A stretch of 64,000 bases of DNA, taken from positions 26,827,608-26,891,607 of the forward strand of contig NC_088300.1 in assembly GCF_032854445.1 (NCBI RefSeq). The letters run 5' to 3'. Positions within the stretch are counted from its first letter, which is position 1. Each line of letters starts with the position of its first letter. The translations under genes and the position numbers were made by a program. The DNA comes from Liolophura sinensis. Lineage: Eukaryota > Mollusca > Polyplacophora > Chitonida > Chitonidae. This document shows, one piece after another, positions 62,886 to 64,000 of this stretch. Below the pieces are notes generated by a model that saw nothing but the letters and a program-made list of their open reading frames with translations, ran no database searches and was not told the origin of the DNA.

Positions 62886-63752
62886 CTGCAACATAGCAAA
62901 TACATTCATTAGTGCAAACAAACTGTCTGCAAAATACTCATAGGCTTTCAATGAGAACTATAAAAAACATTCTGTTACATTAACATTAAGTGCACTATTT
63001 CTTCAAAACACAACAGATAACCCTATAGCATAAAGTAACTCACCTTTACTCTGCCAGTGGTTAGCCTTATTGAGCAAGTGAACTAGTCATGAACATCTGC
63101 ACATGGTTTATCACCATGTTATCAGATAAGTGCAGCAGTACCATTCAGAAGATGATGAGCAGTGGAATGCCATAAACTTGCTCAAGGGGTGGTGCCCGGG
63201 CTTATGAAGGCCGAGGGGATGTGAGTGACAAACTAGAAGCTTGCTTAATATGTGCTAGTAGTGAGCTTGTGGCTTGCCACAGCCATAGCTGGTTTTGAAT
63301 CCAAATTACATGTTTGTTGCTGTCAACTCTGTTTCACCGAAATATCGTAATCAAAGAAGGCTCTTTGTTTTATTTGATGTTTGACTCCTGTTTAATGGAA
63401 TACTGAAGAAGTTTCAATTATACGATTATAATTATAACAGCCAGTTTAATGGATGACCTTAGGCGAGTTACTGACAAACTGTCCCATGTGTGAAATATTG
63501 GTGGTGTGATCAAGTGATCCTCAAGGAACTACATATAGGATCATATTAGAGATCACCATCAACCACCTATTGCCACAAAGGCCCTAAGAATAAATGAAAA
63601 CAGCGGAACGTAGAAAATTTTGGTCCAACAATGGGACACTAAATATGTTTAAATTTCCACTTGTGAGCTCTTCAATGCACTTACTTTATACAGCTGTCTG
63701 TCTTCTGCTGCAATTATATCAGCCAATTGTAAGCACTGGGTATAGAGTTGAC
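62886..63752. other. Non-coding interval before the terminal minisatellite
   Basis: A - strand donor-like GTGAGT follows 63044, but the segment upstream of it back to the nearest good acceptor has stops in all three frames, so no exon is called. Confidence 0.35.
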
Positions 63753-64000
63753 TGTTGTGAAGGACAGTATGGAGCAGAAAACACAGGACTGGGATACAGA
63801 GTGTCCTTAGGGACTGGAGCTGACTCACACGGCCCTCGTCACCACTCTACAACAACAACAATATAAAACAGGATCAGCGAGGGAAACCGCAGGACTGGAA
63901 TACAGAGTGTCGTCAGGGACTGGAGCTGACTGACACGACCTTTATCACCACTCTACAACAACAACATTATAGGACAGGATCAGTGAGGGAAAACACTGGA
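63753..64000 (+). repeat. Minisatellite with about 106-bp period, running off the window
   Basis: AGGACTGGGATACAGAGTGT at 63785 recurs as AGGACTGGAATACAGAGTGT at 63891, with the following GGGACTGGAGCTGACT and CACCACTCTACAACAACAAC also repeated. The next unit appears to begin at the window end. Confidence 0.85.

Noticed and set aside
63044-63100. Upstream exon for the candidate gene at 62781
   Set aside because: A donor-like GTGAGT exists, but all three frames have stops back to the nearest acceptor.

Overview
The window is animal nuclear DNA: AT-rich, with GT-AG introns, short coding exons separated by kilobases of non-coding sequence, and many copies of a tRNA-headed SINE. The SINE's 3' domain (CCCACCATAATGCTGGCCGC, then a tail of AAATA repeats) and the abundant palindrome TACATGTA recall mollusc or other lophotrochozoan genomes. 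That placement comes from memory of such repeats and was not tested by search.

Four protein genes can be assembled exon by exon with intact frames, and a fifth is suggested. (1) UGP2 (UTP-glucose-1-phosphate uridylyltransferase), + strand: 13 confident coding exons from 19867 to 33341, plus a candidate 9-nt first coding exon at 4029-4037 that restores an ATG and gives 504 aa. (2) IFT43 (intraflagellar transport complex A subunit), + strand: 11 coding exons, 39468-47677, 228 aa. (3) SPATA17 (IQ-motif ciliary/sperm protein), - strand: 10 coding exons, 58002 down to 51241, 351 aa. (4) An unrecognised 320-aa gene, + strand: 4 exons, 58336-61047, head-to-head with SPATA17. (5) A possible terminal exon of a - strand gene at 62781-62885, with a poly(A) signal about 260 bp downstream.

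Layout: 1-4 kb is repeat-rich flank. 4-19.9 kb holds no recognisable exon and is either a long UGP2 first intron or intergenic DNA. 19.9-33.3 kb is the UGP2 body. 33.3-39.4 kb is the UGP2 3' flank. 39.5-47.7 kb is IFT43. 47.7-51.2 kb lies between two convergent genes. 51.2-58.0 kb is SPATA17. 58.0-58.3 kb is a compact bidirectional promoter. 58.3-61.7 kb is the unnamed gene. 61.7-64 kb is mostly non-coding and ends in a minisatellite that runs off the window.

UGP2 makes UDP-glucose. IFT43 and SPATA17 belong to cilium/flagellum biology. The 333-bp gap between the SPATA17 and unnamed-gene start codons contains a near-consensus RFX X-box (58210-58223) and a forkhead-type site one base further on (58225-58231), the pairing expected at ciliary promoters. 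This suggests that the unnamed gene is also ciliary. The repeat landscape is informative: several SINE insertions have exact target-site duplications (many 5'-truncated), one SINE sits inside an older one, a MITE-like family has at least eight copies, and there are several local tandem repeats.
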